From assembly GCF_002776525.5 (NCBI RefSeq), contig NC_045444.1, positions 30,962,442-31,026,441 of the forward strand: a stretch of 64,000 nt of DNA, written 5' to 3'. This DNA is from Piliocolobus tephrosceles. Its lineage: Eukaryota; Chordata; Mammalia; Primates; Cercopithecidae. The translations under genes were made by a program, and so were the position numbers. Of the stretch, positions 23,401-35,325 are shown piece by piece (positions within the stretch are counted from its first letter, which is position 1; each line of letters begins with the position of its first letter). Below the pieces are notes generated by a model. The model worked only from the letters and a program-made list of their open reading frames with translations. It was not told the origin of the DNA and searched no databases.

Positions 23401-24477
23401 TTAGTCATACCTGCACAGCAGCAAAGCCATGCATGCCGGCATCAAACGTAACAGGAAAGTGGATATAAATTTGAAACATTGATGGGTAGGAAAAATAAAT
23501 TAATCCAGCTAAGAGTTCTGGTCCCAAGATTTAAAGTTAAATGCTTATCCTTTTTTTCTATGAGCTGGAAATAGGTGGATTACAGGTGTCCAGGGATCCA
23601 CAAAAAGGTTAGATGGCTTTTTAGTGAACATCAGAGAAGTCTGCACTGTACTTTACTCCAGTGTTGCAGAGATGACTCTAAAACCAGATATTAAGTGTAA
23701 ATCACTTGCTATGGTCAATTCTAGTGACAAATTGGAATCATCATTTACTCAACATACAAATAAGAAACAACCTGTAAGAGGAGAAAAAAACATGTTTATC
23801 AGTATCTTTAATCATTAAACTATTTTTAAAAATCATTTTGAATTTTATATTTAATTTGAAGAAAGAAAGAATGCCTCTGGCCTGACTTTGGGAAACCCTT
23901 AAATCTTTTAACAAACTAAGCAGGTTATTTTGAAGCTAGACCTGCTGACTCTCTACCTGGGTCTCTTCCACTAATGAATCCGGCCAGATTGCCTGCTCTT
24001 TGCAGGGAGGTAATATGGAGTAATGGGAAGGAAAGGAACCGGGTTTCCTCATTCAAATCCACACAAGCCTATATTTACAAAAACCAAGTTCAGCAAATTG
24101 ATGGTACACTAATCCCTCTATTTCTAACATTCCTCAGTAGTTAATTAAATCTGCAGAGAAGTATATTAACTCATTCAGGAGAAACATGCTTCAAATGTTA
24201 GCTTGAACAGGATCAGAACTGGCTACGTAATTTACTCCACAGTCTGAAAAATAGTTTGCAAAAAAATAATGTAAAGAATTTCAACATGGCAACAACAGAA
24301 CATTAAACCAAACATACGGCCTTTCTATGTCAGGAACCCCTTGTGACTGCATGGGTTGTACCTCCATAAAGCCAGCCCTCAATAGGAGAGTTTTTCTTTC
24401 TTCTCTTCAACCTCATCGCAAACATTGGCCTAGTTTGGCTTAGGTTACTTAAACCTCAGCAGACTGATTCTGAAGGC
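20486..24477. other. Repeat-poor AT-rich intergenic stretch (~4 kb)
   Basis: I recognise no interspersed repeat over about 4 kb, which is unusual beside the dense repeats at 8-19 kb. No coding frame has domain content. It could include conserved non-coding DNA, but alignment would be needed. Confidence 0.45.
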
Positions 24478-24715
24478 AGGGGTTGCAGACTGATAGCCTT
24501 CAGGCTAAAGTTGGCCCAGAGACATATTCTGTTTAACCTGATGGGTGAAAATTATGGGTGAAGACTGAGTAACAGCTTTTCTCTTTGGATAAGACTTGCT
24601 CACTTCAGGTTTTCAAAATCACTGTTATTCTTTATTGATTTACAAAGAGCCGTTTTTGCCCATTACTTACTTAGCCCCATTGACTCTTGAGTTTGCCACC
24701 TATTACATGGAAATT
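24478..24715 (+). repeat. Possible hAT-type DNA transposon remnant
   Basis: The stretch 'ggggttgcagactgatagcc', then 'gttggcccagagacatattc', then 'gactcttgagtttgccacc' resembles a hAT-Charlie group consensus. It is too worn to name. Confidence 0.4.
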
Positions 24716-24787
24716 AAAATCTTTGGCCAGCATTTTATGCTCCTAAGACCAGCACAAAGAATAGTAAAAACTTCATGCTGATAAAAC

Positions 24788-24860
24788 TATATATATACAC
24801 ACACACATATATATTTACACATATATATACACACATATGTATTATATATAGAGAGAAAAT
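24788..24860. repeat. (TA)n/(CA)n compound microsatellite
   Basis: Alternating TA and CA runs, with GA at the end. Confidence 0.85.
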
Positions 24861-26914
24861 ATTTGCTAAAACACAAATGAGGTAATAGGATTGATTATAT
24901 AGTGATAGTATTGATGAAATATACACTCAGTAAACTATTCTCTCAGTAGAAGTGGCATTAACTCAGTACCCTATCTAATAGAAATAGAAACCTATTGGGA
25001 CCAAATGTCATTTTCTGTTTCACCGTGTTTACTTCACTGATCTAGATGGAAAAACTTCAAGAATTCATTTACCAATACTCTGAGCCATTTGCAATTCTGC
25101 AATCATATTATAAGAAACTAACAAACACCAAGGGTAGAGGTGAGGGGACACTTAAGTATAATTAAAATAAATTGAAGTGACCCTCAAGACGAAACAGCAA
25201 TCAATGGAAAATAGCAACTCTCTTCCCAAGTATAATGACTCTATCAAACATGTCTAAGATATATACATCATTGGAAATGTGATAGTTCATCTGATTGTTA
25301 AACATGTTGGTGACAAACTGTAATTTCTCAAAAGGGAACAAATAACCTGAAAATTAATGCACCTAAGATGAAAAGAAAACCTACCAAATATGACAATGCC
25401 TTGGGTTCAATATGATGGTTTCCTTATTGACAGTTCATGTTATTAATGTCTTAAAAGTATGACCCTGTCTTATAAGTCCATCACTGATTGACTCCAACTG
25501 CAAACCCAATTCACATTTCTACCGGTTTCAACCTCCTAGATTTATTCCAAGATAGAAAGCTTATGCCAATTTAATTGTGATTAGACTTAACTTTTGGCCT
25601 AAGCTCACATATGAGAAGATGAACAAATTCCAGAACATTTTTTTTTTTATTTTTGGAAATGATCATATTTGAGTACACTTTCAGGATCTGAACTAATAAA
25701 ATGAAGAATTTAGCATAAACTTCTGGTCTTTGCTGTATTTTACTGATAAAATCTGTTTGCCTTATTTGAAACATTTGAAAAAAAAGAATGCAAGTGGTAA
25801 TACACTTGAATCAACATTACGCCATGGTTAGCCACTCTATGATGTCGTGTTTATATAACTTCATATTATAGGATTTGTTTTCTTTGCTCTGCTTCCATAT
25901 CCCAAATTAGAATTTCATTCAAAGAAATAATTGTCATGTAACCCAGCATGGATTAGAACTATCTTTGGAAGACTGATTTAAAAATATTATTTGTGCTTAC
26001 CTGGTAGAGAAAAGACATGACTACTGCTAGCATTACTAAAATTTTCCTAAAGATGTCCCTTTTTACTATCCCTTTTAATTCTGGAGATTATCTAAAGGCT
26101 TTCAAACTTTCTGTTTAAAATACTCACCACAGAGCTTAAACTAGATGTGTAAGAAATTATTTCTTTAGAACAAAGTCAAGGTGGAGTAACATGGGTTATA
26201 GAAAATGTTTTCCATGGAAAAATCTATCTCATGAGGGTGTGAGTTATTTGAACCAGGAAGGCTACAAAGATAGCACCACTAGACCATATTTCTGGGCTGT
26301 TTGCTTTTCATGAGTTAGTCTAGCTATATCTACTTTCCTCTCTTGATTGCCACTTTTCTACACGAATCTCCTTTTACAATTGGCAGATTCCATTTCATGT
26401 TTTCTGTAATATCTACATTTCGTGAGTAAGAAAGCTGGCTTACGGGAACATGAATAAAACTTTGACTTGATAAGAATGAAATAGCACTAAATGGAAACGT
26501 TCTTTGCACACGTTCTTTTATTGTATAGAACCATCTGGAACCAAATGGGCCAGGGATGAGGCTGATTTTGCAACTCTGTGGTTGATTAACCTACACAAAT
26601 TCACATGTCTAATAAATGTCAGGACAAAGATCTGCACCTATGCTCAGAGGCCCCAGCTCTTTCCATTTTGCCATGTTGTCTTTCTGCAGGCTGTGTGGGT
26701 GATAGGGCTCGGTCCCTTAAAAGCCTCATCAGTAAATTACCCAGATGATACCTTTGAGTATTTTTTAGCTTTTGTTGGTTACAAAGTTTATAGAACCAAA
26801 AATTCAAAAGAAAAATAGTTCCTATTCCCTCATTACTCCAAAACAAATTTAAAACTGGTATTGTTGAATTATAGATTCTCAAGAAAGAGGAAATAACAGA
26901 TTTCTGCTTGTTTG
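24861..26914. other. Repeat-poor AT-rich intergenic stretch (~2 kb)
   Basis: No gene or repeat recognised. The overlapping opposite-strand frames at 26504-26882 have no domain. Confidence 0.45.
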
Positions 26915-27033
26915 TTTTAGAGGCTGGTTTTGCTGTATTGCCTAAGCTGGTTTGGAGTTCTTAGCCTCAAGTGATCCTCCCACATCAGCCCCCTGAATAG
27001 CTGGGATTCCATACTCAAGCTACCACTCCCAAA
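26915..27033 (-). mobile_element. Alu left monomer (FLAM-like) fragment
   Basis: A single reverse Alu arm ('attgcctaagctggtttgga', 'cctcaagtgatcctcccac', 'ctgaatagctgggattcc') without the 31-base insert of the right arm, which indicates a free left monomer or a heavily trimmed AluJ. Confidence 0.75.
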
Positions 27034-28189
27034 AGGAGATTTTTTTTTTTTAAGTGCTTTTCCCAAGGTATCACAGAATCTATGCAGATTGCATGTAATT
27101 GCCTAAAATGAAAATTTAGTAGAATCTTCTAAATCATAAGACAAATATTTATCTCTATTCTTTATATATTCGGTGTTAAGTGTAATTATTTTAAAATCTG
27201 TTTTCATTCATCAAGTATTTGTTGAAGGGATAGTATACATGCAGCAATGAATGACACATTGTCCTCTCCTTAGTTTGCTTGTATAGTACCTGTGTAGCTT
27301 TTTTCAGTTAACCAAAATACTAATTATATCTTTCTTCTGGATACATGGTAACATACAGCATATAAGAGACCATATATGGAGAAAAAAGACTCAGACATTG
27401 AGGTATTGCAGGTACAAATATCAGTCTCATGACTATCTCATATATGTAGCTCCTTTTTGTGTAAGTACTTAAAAAGTAAAATGCAAGCTCAGTGTTATAA
27501 TAATTTTGTCAATTAACCAATTTTGTAATCTGTAATTTTATCACAAACTTTCGAATTACTATAAACAGTAGTTATTTTTGATGCCCTTTCTGTTTTTTGC
27601 AAACTCCCATGTGAAATAAATAGCAGTGCATTCAACTCCACCATTCATTGGTAATCCTGTTCTTTATAAATAGAGAGAAGAAAGGAATCCTAGAAAAGCC
27701 CATTTATTTTATGTAGCATGTATATGATAAAGAGCATATCAAGATTTTTATTAAAATAGAAACTCACATTGACTGTTTGCTTGCAATGCTGACAGTATGC
27801 TCACAACTGTTGGTTCCAAAAAACATTGTGAAGAATTTTAATGATCTGAATTGTAAGAAATGCATTAACATTAACTAAAGGTGGTGAAGAATCTCTAGTT
27901 CTAATTTGCAAACTCCTTTTTTTATCACATTCTTTTCTTTCTTTGGGTTTTGTCATATGAATAGGTATAGCCGTATGGGAAGATATGAGATTGATTGGAT
28001 AGCAGCAACTTAAAATAATATGAATGGATCTAAAAGTCAAGATTTTGTTGAATAAAATATGTTTAACATGTATTTTTTACTCAGAAGAAAAAAATGTTGT
28101 AAATTATTTTATTAATATTATACTATTTAAAGTTTTGATTATTCACATTTACAAGAAGAAAGGAAAAAGACACAAAAGTGTAATGTGTT
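27034..28189. other. Unassigned AT-rich intergenic DNA
   Basis: A T-run at 27040-27051 is possibly the tail side of nearby Alu sequence. Nothing else recognised. Confidence 0.45.
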
Positions 28190-29075
28190 TCACATCTTGC
28201 AAGATGCTGGTGAAAAGGATGAGAAACCAGACACTAAGAAAAAGAAACCTGAAGTAAAGAAAGATGCTGCCAGTGGCAAGGTGAAGAAAAAGCACCTCAG
28301 GGCCAAAATGCCCAATAAGGGAAAGCCCCACTGCAGCTGAAACCCTGTCTTGGAAGGGTCAACAGATATTCCTAATCCGAGGAGTGCCCTGTGGAAGAGG
28401 AAGTGTTCAGTAACTAAATTCAGGATTGAAAAGAAGAAAGGAGATGGTTCTTGCCACTTTCACAAAGCCGGTGGGTGGTAACAAGAACGGTCATCCCCCA
28501 GCGTGTAAGTGTGGCCATATGCTTACTTATTATCCTACTGAAGATGTGTCTCGAAAGTCATTGAGCCTTTACAAGAAACCGTTTCATTGGCATGTGAGAA
28601 AACAGAGATTGTGTCACTTCCAGGTCCCCTCTGTTTTCCCTCATTTGTCACCACAGAAGCAAAAGGATAGCTTTCCTGAGGCAACTGAGCCACTTGTTCA
28701 TTGTGATTGGACCTCTGGTCCTCAACTGAGCTTCTCTGTGTTGAACACAACAGAAATGTGTCATTGGTACCTCCAGCAAAATCAGTGTAAAAATCCCAAA
28801 GTTTCTTACTGATGCCTCCTTCAAGAAGAAGCTGCATAAAGCCAGAGACGAAGAAGGTGAGATCTCTGACACAGAGAAAGGGGAATACAAGGTTACACAG
28901 CAGTGCAAGATCCATCAGAACATGCTGGGCTCTCAACTGATGCCAAAACTCAAAGCTGTTCCTCAGCTCCATGGCTGTCCGTGTTCCATGTTCTTTCTCA
29001 CGAATGGAGATTATCCTTACAAACTGGTGCTCTAAATTTCTACTAAAGAACTCTAATTAAAACAAATGAAACATT
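28190..29075 (+). pseudogene. RPL6P: RPL6 processed pseudogene (60S ribosomal protein L6)
   Basis: The sequence is homologous to RPL6 mRNA along its whole coding length with no introns, so it is a retrocopy. A damaged start is at 28204-28206 ('atgctggtgaaaagg'), and the copy of the normal stop is at 29033-29035 after a KLV-type C-terminus. Between them lie recognisable L6 segments: a basic N-terminus rich in K and P, 'VLATFTKPVGGNKNG' and 'YYPTEDVSRKSLS' (inside 28426-28812), and a C-terminal 'LTNG.YP.KLV' segment read in another frame. Frameshifts, small deletions (notably around 28350-28420) and stops interrupt it, so no L6 protein can be made. RPL6 itself is a large-subunit ribosomal protein. 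The A tail and target duplication are no longer evident, which suggests an old insertion. The minus frames at 28535-28972 are antisense shadows. Confidence 0.9.
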
Positions 29076-31108
29076 TTTAAAAGCACAGTAATCCTACATT
29101 ATCTCTTAGTTACAATTTGCATATAGAATCAAACTTGTCAATGACAAAAATGTTATCTAATTTTAAAAGAAAAGATTTTGAAAAATTGGCTATTGTGAAT
29201 ATTTTATTTTTGGTGAAATGTAAATTTGCTGTATGTACCAGAATCTCAAGAAAAAAGAATTGAACTGAAAATAAATGCTAGCACGCATGGCTTTTAAACA
29301 GATAAGGTATTACCTTTACTATTCAATACAAATAAACACTATTTGTTTTATCAGAAATAAGGTTGAAACTTACTTTTAGTAAAATGCTAACTAGTTAAAA
29401 TCATAATTCTGTTGGCATACATGAAGTTTTGGATAAACCTGGATTTTTATTTATTTCTCAGATTATCTATTTATAGATTATAAGAATAGACACCAATAGA
29501 TACAATCTATGTGTTCCACATAGAAGGAGATTCATATTATGCTATTTAACGAATAATAATGAATATCAAATTTTGCTTAGTTTGGGGAAAAATCTAAATT
29601 TCATAGAACACAGATACACTACTTGAAGAAAGAGTAATGCCTGACTAACAAGGGACTCTGAGACAGAAGGATCTGTCTGGTATCTAGAAAGTTATTGGAA
29701 CCAGCACATGGTTAGTTTATCAGTATTGCAATTTTAAATATTAACAACTCTGTATAAAACTCAGCAAAACTGACAACCAACAATACTACTACTAGAAATG
29801 TCATTTGTTTTTTCAAAAATGTCCAGTGAGATATTTTGCAGCACTTGGGATTTATCAAAGTGTAGCATTTGTAATATGGGAAATGGCCTTCAATAATTGC
29901 CCAACCCTTAAAATGGTGGCAATTGCTGAGGGCCTAATATGATTTGGCAAAAAGTGCCTTATGTCCTTCAATCAAGAGCTGATTTAATCTTATTACAAAA
30001 ACGATAGTGGTTTTATTGAAGTCCTATCTAGTCTCTATTGGTCTAGTAAAGTAGATGGAAAATTACTTCCTCTCTTTGTTATTTTAACTTAAGATGTTTT
30101 GGAAAAGGAAATTAAACTTTAAGTTATCAAGGTAATGTTGTAGTTGATGCTAACAGCAAAAATTTTTGAAGTTCAAGATTAATTGGGGATTGAAATGAGG
30201 CTTCTATGGAGTGGTTAGATGCTTCATGCCAGTTATAATGGGGGCACCTTTTACCCGGAGATAGGAAAATGGTATTTGTTTTATATTGTCTTCGAAGTCT
30301 CCAGAAAACTACCCTTCTGCTCACAATAGCATAATTCATATAGCACCACTGTGCCACATAAGTTGTACAGACCTATTTGAGAGGTTGGCAAGCAAAAATA
30401 AATAACTTTGATACACATTTATATTCTAAGGTAAAAAATATGTTAATTAAAGTCTACATATAATGCATATGGAGCGAAAGATTTGGAGATATAATACAAA
30501 GTTAATTGTAGTTGAATGTCAAGAGAGGGGGAGTCTAAAGATTTTCCTGAGTGGTTATTTCTTAGTTATTATCCCTTTGTGCAATAAGAGGCACTGGCGA
30601 AATTACTGAACAATAGAAAAGATCCTGGTGAGGTTAGATGACCCTGAACACAATCTTTCAATCCTCGGGGTTGCCTTGCTCAGCTCCCAACATCAGTCAC
30701 AAAACTGGCCTAGTGTCTGGAACAAATCTGGCTCCTAGGAGGAAAAATACAACGCCTCAACATCAAATACGTCTTGTTTATATTCAGAATATTTAGCTCC
30801 CATGACTAGGCTCAAGACTTTTCCTTAAGTTTTCCTTAAAATTAGGTCCATGTGTTATATTTCACTTTTAAGGAACTTAGAACTTGCTCGAGTTCCCAGG
30901 ACCATACTCCCTCTGTGACAGAAATCATTTTCTCCTTTGCCCAAATCTCTTAACTTTTAGAGACATGTTTTTCAATATTAGTCTTTGTGACTGGGTATCT
31001 GTTACTTATCCTTGGCTCTATTGATTCTAACAAGATCTTTACCTAGAATTCTATTTCATGAGAAATCTTCCTGGCTTTTATCATTGAATCACTCAAACAC
31101 TATTAACC
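29076..31108. other. Unassigned AT-rich intergenic DNA
   Basis: No repeat family or gene recognised. Confidence 0.45.
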
Positions 31109-31278
31109 ACCTAAAATTTATTTATTTATTGAATACTGAATAGGTTCCAGGAGCTTTGTTAAGTGTAGAGATTGAGTAGTGGAAAACAAAAAGTGTTTTC
31201 TGTATTTTCCTGGTGTTTACAAGCTAATGGGGAGGGCTGGCATTAAATTTGTGAACAGAAGAGTGATGGGTGTTTTTA
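31109..31278 (+). repeat. Local duplication, copy A
   Basis: About 150 bp match 32047-32199 at high identity (for example 'aaaacaaaaagtgttttct', 'tttacaagctaatgg', 'ttgtgaacagaagagtgat'). Copy A keeps about 20 bases (around 31153-31173) that copy B lacks, and it looks closer to an ancient interspersed repeat. Confidence 0.85.
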
Positions 31279-31984
31279 AGGACCATGAAAAACGGGTGCG
31301 GAAGTGTATGTCCAACTATCTCTCCTGGGCTGGATGATCAAGGAATTGCTTCTGGTGAAAGAATTTTAAACTGAAACCAGAAATAGGAATTAGCCAGGTG
31401 AACATGGGCAGAAGAACATTTAAGTAGCAGCAAACATATGTGAAAATCTGGCATCAAAAAAATAATGGCAGATTAACTAAAGAAAATAAAAATCAAGAAG
31501 ACAAGACTGTAAATGGTGTATGTGTCTGAATTTTTTTCTATTGCCCAGAACTTGCCATGATCACCTGTCCTGTCTTGTTTCCAGTTACATCCAATGCACG
31601 CTTTCCTCTTACATTGGTGTCTGCGACCTTGATCTGAATATAAAGTAACTTTAAGGATAAACAGCAGAGAAACAGAAATAAAAAGCAGAGTCTGATGAGA
31701 GACTACATTAGATGTTCGGAGTAAACATGGCTCAGTGGGTTAGCTGTGCTATGGGATATACAGTATGGAAGACTTACCAGTGGCCCCTTACTTGGAGGGA
31801 TACAAGGAGGAATAATAAGGCCCTTGGGAGAATTGGCCACTCATGAGTTGAAGCCCTACCAGCTGAAGCAGTTAGAAAAATAAAACGACAAGTAAAAATA
31901 GCTATTTCCAGTCACGTCTACATTGGAATAGAAGGTTCATATTTAAGTTTAATATTTAAATTTCAAAAACTATTTCTATGTCAC

Positions 31985-32020
31985 ATATATATATATAACA
32001 TATATATGTATATACATGAC
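31985..32020. repeat. (TA)n-rich microsatellite
   Basis: 'catatatatatatataacat' followed by TA/TG units, mirror-like around 'aacatatatatgt'. Confidence 0.8.
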
Positions 32021-32046
32021 ATAAGCATAATTTTAGAAATTTAGCT

Positions 32047-32199
32047 ACCTAAAATTAATTTATTTATTGAATACTGCATAGGTTCCAGGAACTTAGTAGT
32101 GAAAAACAAAAAGTGTTTTCTCTGTCTTCCTGGGGTTTACAAGCTAATGGAGAGGGCTGGCATTAAACTTGTGAACAGAAGAGTGATAGGTATTTTCAT
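32047..32199 (+). repeat. Local duplication, copy B (internally deleted)
   Basis: Direct repeat of 31109-31278 about 0.94 kb downstream, same orientation. It lacks about 20 internal bases after 'ggttccagga'. Confidence 0.85.
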
Positions 32200-32204
32200 T
32201 TTGG

Positions 32205-32312
32205 ATGAGTCTCCAGAGAATTATGCTATAATTATTTTGTATATAGAGAGACATAAATAAAGTATATAGATATAAAATAATTATAGCATTGTATGAATCT
32301 CCGGAGAATTAT
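32205..32312. repeat. Small cluster of direct and inverted repeats
   Basis: A 20-base unit at 32205-32224 ('atgagtctccagagaattat') recurs with two changes at 32293-32312. Between them is an exact 16-base inverted repeat, 32223-32238 against 32274-32289. The unit resembles an L1 3' phrase that also occurs near 33405. Confidence 0.85.
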
Positions 32313-32345
32313 AATTCTCTATATAATTCTACTGTAACTATTTTA

Positions 32346-33008
32346 TATATATTAATGTATAGATGTCATCATGATGTTAGTTGACAGTTGACACTAATTT
32401 GACTCAATTTTTACTCTTCTTCCTTGTCTAGGATCAAGCTTAAGTAAGCACACAACATCACTATGTGCTTATACATTTACGGGCTCCAAATCACCACAAA
32501 ATACATGTGGGAGGCAAGTGTGAAACTGCTGTTTCATGTCCTCTCCAGGATTAGCTAGGATGGGACAGATTTGCCTACGGCAGATGGGTGATGTAGAGCA
32601 ATGATGTGATTCAAAGTGTTACCCAGGACAAAGAGAGTTGAGGTAGGCTGGAAGAAGAGTCATAATAAAAAGGGGGAGTAAACTTGTCTCTGACAAAGCC
32701 AATCTCCCATTTTGAAGGCTTCATGGCAATTTGATGTGATGCGTGTGATAATTTCAGCCTGGCTCAGATGTGTGCCATATTTGAATAGACCCAACTTCGG
32801 TGTTCAAATAAAAAAGTTTAAGAGTGAAGTCAAATACCAAATTCAGGAATGTTGAATTCATCAAAGTATTTTCAAAAACATGGATTTTTTCAATAATGGA
32901 GCCAATCTGGTCCTGCTTGATTACATTTTAGTGCTGTTTTATAAAAGATTGCATATCTGACAGAAATACAGATACAACTTCATGTACCTTGAAAGGGTAG
33001 CAAGGAAA
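32346..33008. other. Unassigned intergenic DNA
   Basis: Nothing recognised. Confidence 0.45.
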
Positions 33009-33172
33009 TGTCTTAGGCAGCCTCTAAAATGACCCCCAACGATTCCTGCCTTTCCGATGCATGCCATATATACCCCTTTGTAATAAACTATCTTGAAGTA
33101 TAGGTTAGACCTAGTGACTCATTTCTAACAAAAAGAATCTTGCAAAAATGATGAGAGGTTTCTTATAAGACT

Positions 33173-33896
33173 AAACATGCAATTACCCAGCAATTGCATG
33201 GCTTTGCATTTATCCCAGGGAAAAGAGAACTTATGATCACCCCAAAACTTGTGCATAAATGTTCATAGAAACGTTGTTCATATTAGTTAAAAATTTACAT
33301 CACCCCAGATGTCTTTCAATAGGTAAATGATTAAATAAATAGTGCCACATACCTGCTGTGGAAAACAACTCAGCAATAAACAAGAATTTTTGATATACAC
33401 AACTTAGATGAATCTCCAGAGAACTATACTAAGTGAAAAAATCAGTCCAAAAGGTTGCATACTGTGTGATTCTGTTTACACAATGCTTTGAAATAACATT
33501 TACAGAAATGAATCTGCCCATTCCCAGATGTTATGGGTAAGACAGGATGGAGAGAAAGAAGTGGCTGTGATTATCAAAGCGTAACGTGAGAAATAATTGT
33601 GTTGATGAAACAGTTAGGTATCTTGACTCTGATAGTGGACACACAAACTTACACATGTGATAATATTGTAAAGGATTAAACACACACACGTATACAACAA
33701 AGTAAAAGTGAAACTGAAGAAATTGGAATAAGATGGATGGAATGTATCAATGGCAATATCCTGGATATGAATTTTACTACTGTTTTGCAAGATATTACCA
33801 CTGGTGGAAACTGGGTAAAAGGTACATAGGATTTCTTTGTGTAGTTTCTTACAACTGCACGTGACTGTATAATTGTCTCAGTAACAATGCCAACAA
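33173..33896 (+). mobile_element. L1M 3' end inserted in the MLT1 LTR
   Basis: Plus-strand L1 3' sequence: 'gcaattacccagcaattgca', 'tgttcatagaaacgttgttc', 'gatgaatctccagag', 'ctaagtgaaaaaatcagtcc', then 3' UTR. It is 5'-truncated, and the tail is not evident. Confidence 0.8.
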
Positions 33897-33898
33897 TT

Positions 33899-34232
33899 TG
33901 ATATAGTCTGGCTCTGTGTCCCTACCCAAATCTCATCTTGAATTGTAATCCCCACATGTTCAGGGAGAGACCTCATGGGAGGTGATTAGGTCATGGGGGT
34001 GGTTCCCCCATGCTATTCTTATGCTAATGAATAAGTTCTCATGAGATCTGAAGGTTTTCTAAGGGGCTTTTTCCTCCTTCACTCTACACTTCTCTTTCCT
34101 GCTGCCATGTGAAGATGGACGTGTTTGCTTCCCCTTCCATAATGATTGAAAGTTTCCTGAGGCGTCCCCAGCTATGTTGAACTGTGAGTCTATTAAACCT
34201 ATGTTCTTTATAAATTACTCAGTTTTGCCCCT
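33899..34232 (+). repeat. MSTA-like MaLR LTR, 3'-truncated
   Basis: It starts 'tgatatagtctggctctgtg' and continues 'caaatctcatcttgaattgt', 'tcatgagatctgaaggtttt', 'ctgctgccatgtgaagatgg' and 'tgaactgtgagtctattaaa'. It stops in 'ataaattactcagt', short of the usual LTR end. It lies immediately downstream of the L1 3' end. Confidence 0.85.
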
Positions 34233-34301
34233 TTCTCTACTCTGCTCTGAGGGGAAACCAGCTACTATGTTGTGAGTAGCACTATTTCAAGGCTCAGGTA
34301 T

Positions 34302-34350
34302 TAAACAAACAAACAAACCAAACCAAACCAAAACAAAACAAAACTAAATA
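34302..34350. repeat. (AAAC)n-like simple repeat inside MLT1
   Basis: AAAC, CCAAA and CAAAA units expanded within the MLT1 3' half. Confidence 0.85.
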
Positions 34351-34643
34351 AAAAACTGATGTTGTCAAACAATAGCCAACAAGGAACAGGAGTCCCATGG
34401 TCAGCTGTGTGAGTTGTCTTAGAAATGGTATCCTTAGCCACTGGGTGAGCTTGGAAGCAGTTTTTTCCCCAGTCAAGTATTCAGATGACTGCAGCCGTGC
34501 CCATGCCTTGTGAAAGGCCCTGAGCTAGAGGTGCACAGATAAACCAGACTAGAATTCATGACCTCCAGAATCTGTGAGATAGTAAACATTTGCTGTTTTA
34601 AGTTGCTGATTTTTGAGGTAATTTGTAAGGCAGCAGTAGATGA

Positions 34644-35325
34644 CTTTCAGAAGGATCACACAACTGACAATGATACAGCCTAAAAAATGTCTCCACTCAG
34701 TGCCTCACAGGGTCTCACAGGGTGGCAGTGTCCCCATTCTCCCTCCTTCCTTTAACCTTCCCCTATTCAAACAAACAAAAAAACAAACAAAGTTCGAGTC
34801 CCATGGCATATCTGTCTGCCCCTGTCATACTCTGCCTGCTGTAAGCTGCAAGGCTGAAAGCTGTAGCTAAAACACGTATGGACAGGTGTGGCTCTCCTGC
34901 TCTCTGGCTTCTTTGGGTTGGACCAATGGGAACTAATCTTGGAGAACAGTGAAGTTAAGATTTACATTTCCTGGGTCTCTTCTTGTAAGGTCACCTGAAG
35001 GAAGCTTTATGACTGTATCCATTGAGAAAAGGTTCTGACCTTCTCAAAGGTGCTTGTGGTCCTGGATTCCAGATTTTCATTCTTCTGTTCATCTCCTCAG
35101 GTCCAGGGCTAAATAACATCTCTAACATTCTCAGTTCTGAGTTTCTCTGAGTCACTGTGGTTACTCTACACTCCAACCACAGTTTCACAGATGTGCTAGA
35201 AAATTACCCCACTATGCTTCCTATTCAGATTCAATGATTTTAAATCTTACTCCTCTCTTCTCTCACACTTTTTCTAACTTCACACCTTTTCCTTCTGCCA
35301 ACACAACTAACTTGCTTACCTTGCT
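34644..35325. other. Unassigned intergenic DNA
   Basis: A CAAA-type run lies at 34767-34790. Nothing else recognised. Confidence 0.45.

Larger units (their letters stand above)
33009..34643 (+). repeat. MLT1 (MaLR) LTR split by an L1M and an MSTA LTR
   Basis: The 5' half is at 33009-33172 ('ggcagcctctaaaatgaccc', 'tagacctagtgactcatttc'). The 3' half resumes at about 34233 ('ctctgaggggaaaccagcta', 'tatgttgtgag', 'gtgagcttggaagcag', 'cagtcaagtattcagatgac', 'gctgttttaagttgctga', 'gcagcagtagatgac'). The two halves are collinear with one MLT1 LTR, so the intervening L1 and MSTA are later arrivals. Confidence 0.8.

Noticed and set aside
28535..28972. Minus-strand frames of 86 and 145 aa
   Set aside because: Antisense shadows of the RPL6 pseudogene.
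31109..32199. Reading the two copies as terminal repeats of a new mobile element
   Set aside because: The copies have no matching element ends, no target duplication and no coding or retroelement content between them; local duplication is simpler.
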